From NCBI RefSeq assembly GCF_014256275.1, contig NZ_JACCFE010000002.1:2604001-2668000 (forward strand): DNA of 64,000 nt, given 5' to 3'. Shown here one piece after another: positions 63,720-64,000 of this stretch. Every line of letters begins with the position of its first letter. Position 1 is the stretch's first letter. Source of the DNA: Rhodococcus sp. 4CII. GTDB lineage: Bacteria > Actinomycetota > Actinomycetes > Mycobacteriales > Mycobacteriaceae. The notes beneath the pieces are model-generated. The model saw nothing but the letters and a program-made list of their open reading frames with translations, ran no database searches and was not told the origin of the DNA. Position numbers and translations under genes: made by a program.

Positions 63720-64000
63720 CTATCGGGACTGCAGAATTCTGCGGGCCCGCTCGGCGACCGGTAGATCCACGAATTCGCCGTCGGGAAGTTGCACCGCAGC
63801 TCCGCCTGCCCTCTCGAAGGCGCGCACGACTCGACGGGCCCAGTCGAGGTCGTCCTCGCGCGGGCCGAAGGCGGCATGAATGGTCGGCAACTGCGTGGGG
63901 TGAATTGCGGATTTGCCACCGAAGCCGAGAGAGCGCGCACCAGCCGCCTGCCTGGCAAGTCCGTCGGTGTCCCTCAGGTGCGGGTAGACGCTGTCGATGG
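63720..64000 (-). CDS. CitE/HpcH-HpaI aldolase family protein, C-terminal part (partial)
   Basis: The last 92 codons of a gene entering from the right edge: IDSVYPHLRDTDGLARQAAG, FGGKSAIHPTQLPTIHAAFGP, DDLDWARRVVRAFERA and a terminal VDLPVAERARRILQSR. GKSAIHPxQ is the hallmark of citrate lyase beta/malyl-CoA lyase-type proteins, which cleave or hydrolyse 3-hydroxyacyl-CoA. The N-terminal part is outside the window. Confidence 0.8.
   Translation of the reverse strand, partial: IDSVYPHLRDTDGLARQAAGARSLGFGGKSAIHPTQLPTIHAAFGPREDDLDWARRVVRAFERAGGAAVQLPDGEFVDLPVAERARRILQSR

Noticed and set aside
63509..63958. Minus-strand frame of 149 codons at the right end
   Set aside because: Its right half is a shifted frame of the CitE-like gene and the left half has no family or ribosome site.

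Overview
The window is high-GC actinobacterial DNA with dense, often translationally coupled genes (ATGA, GTGA and TGATG overlaps). A KstR2-type steroid C/D-ring regulon with two exact operator palindromes, an actinobacterial group 1h [NiFe]-hydrogenase locus, a gamma-butyrolactone signalling trio and a rifampicin monooxygenase together point to Rhodococcus, most likely the R. jostii/opacus group. The species is an inference. No tRNA, rRNA, CRISPR array, transposase or replication origin was seen.

Region 1 (1-26,938) is an accessory acyl-CoA island. Its core is two cassettes of the 2-hydroxyacyl-CoA dehydratase/benzoyl-CoA reductase superfamily. Cassette 1 has a BcrC-like tail cut by the window edge, a BcrB-like subunit and a BcrA/D-like ATPase. 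It is followed by a molybdopterin oxidoreductase and a ferredoxin/NADPH-reductase fusion, a plausible electron supply. Cassette 2 (11,236-15,171) has BcrC-like, BcrB-like and ATPase genes plus a short Rossmann protein. Around them lie three acyl-CoA ligases, a nitronate monooxygenase-like flavoprotein, an acyl-CoA dehydrogenase, an enoyl-CoA hydratase, an alpha-methylacyl-CoA racemase, a CoA-type NUDIX hydrolase, two PaaX-like regulators, an SDR lacking the usual catalytic residues and two MHS-type symporters. The inferred scheme is uptake of a carboxylic acid, CoA activation, ATP-driven radical reduction or dehydration, then beta-oxidation-like steps. The substrate is unknown. Such oxygen-sensitive enzymes are best known from anaerobes, so this is the most unusual part of the window.

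Region 2 (27,000-29,830) encodes gamma-butyrolactone signalling: gblA (AfsA-like), gblR (TetR receptor) and gblE (NAD-dependent epimerase), with a palindrome at the gblA promoter. A membrane protein gene follows. Region 3 (30,721-39,490, minus strand) is the hydrogenase operon hypA-hypB-hhyS-hhyL, a NifU/Rieske protein, DUF5947, DUF6084, a 469-aa unknown protein, a 39-aa peptide of DUF6893 type, a maturation protease and hypC. It should oxidise trace H2.

Region 4 (39,546-49,103) is the KstR2 regulon: fadA6, kstR2, ipdF and fadE30 on the minus strand; fadD3, an enoyl-CoA hydratase, fadE31, fadE32 and fadE33 on the plus strand. It degrades the HIP remnant of steroids. Two related intergenic hairpins flank its transcription units.

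Region 5 (49,176-64,000) is mixed: a rhomboid-like membrane protein, a GAF-ANTAR regulator, a 30-aa peptide gene, a lone GvpA, an FAH/cyclase/CocE hydrolase operon under a TetR regulator with twin operators, an FGGY-kinase remnant, a DUF1937 gene, a Cys-rich HTH regulator facing a DoxX protein, a SAM methyltransferase, a small secreted-protein pseudogene broken by a 22-bp tandem duplication, a rifampicin monooxygenase behind a rifamycin-associated element, small membrane proteins and a truncated CitE-like gene at the right edge.
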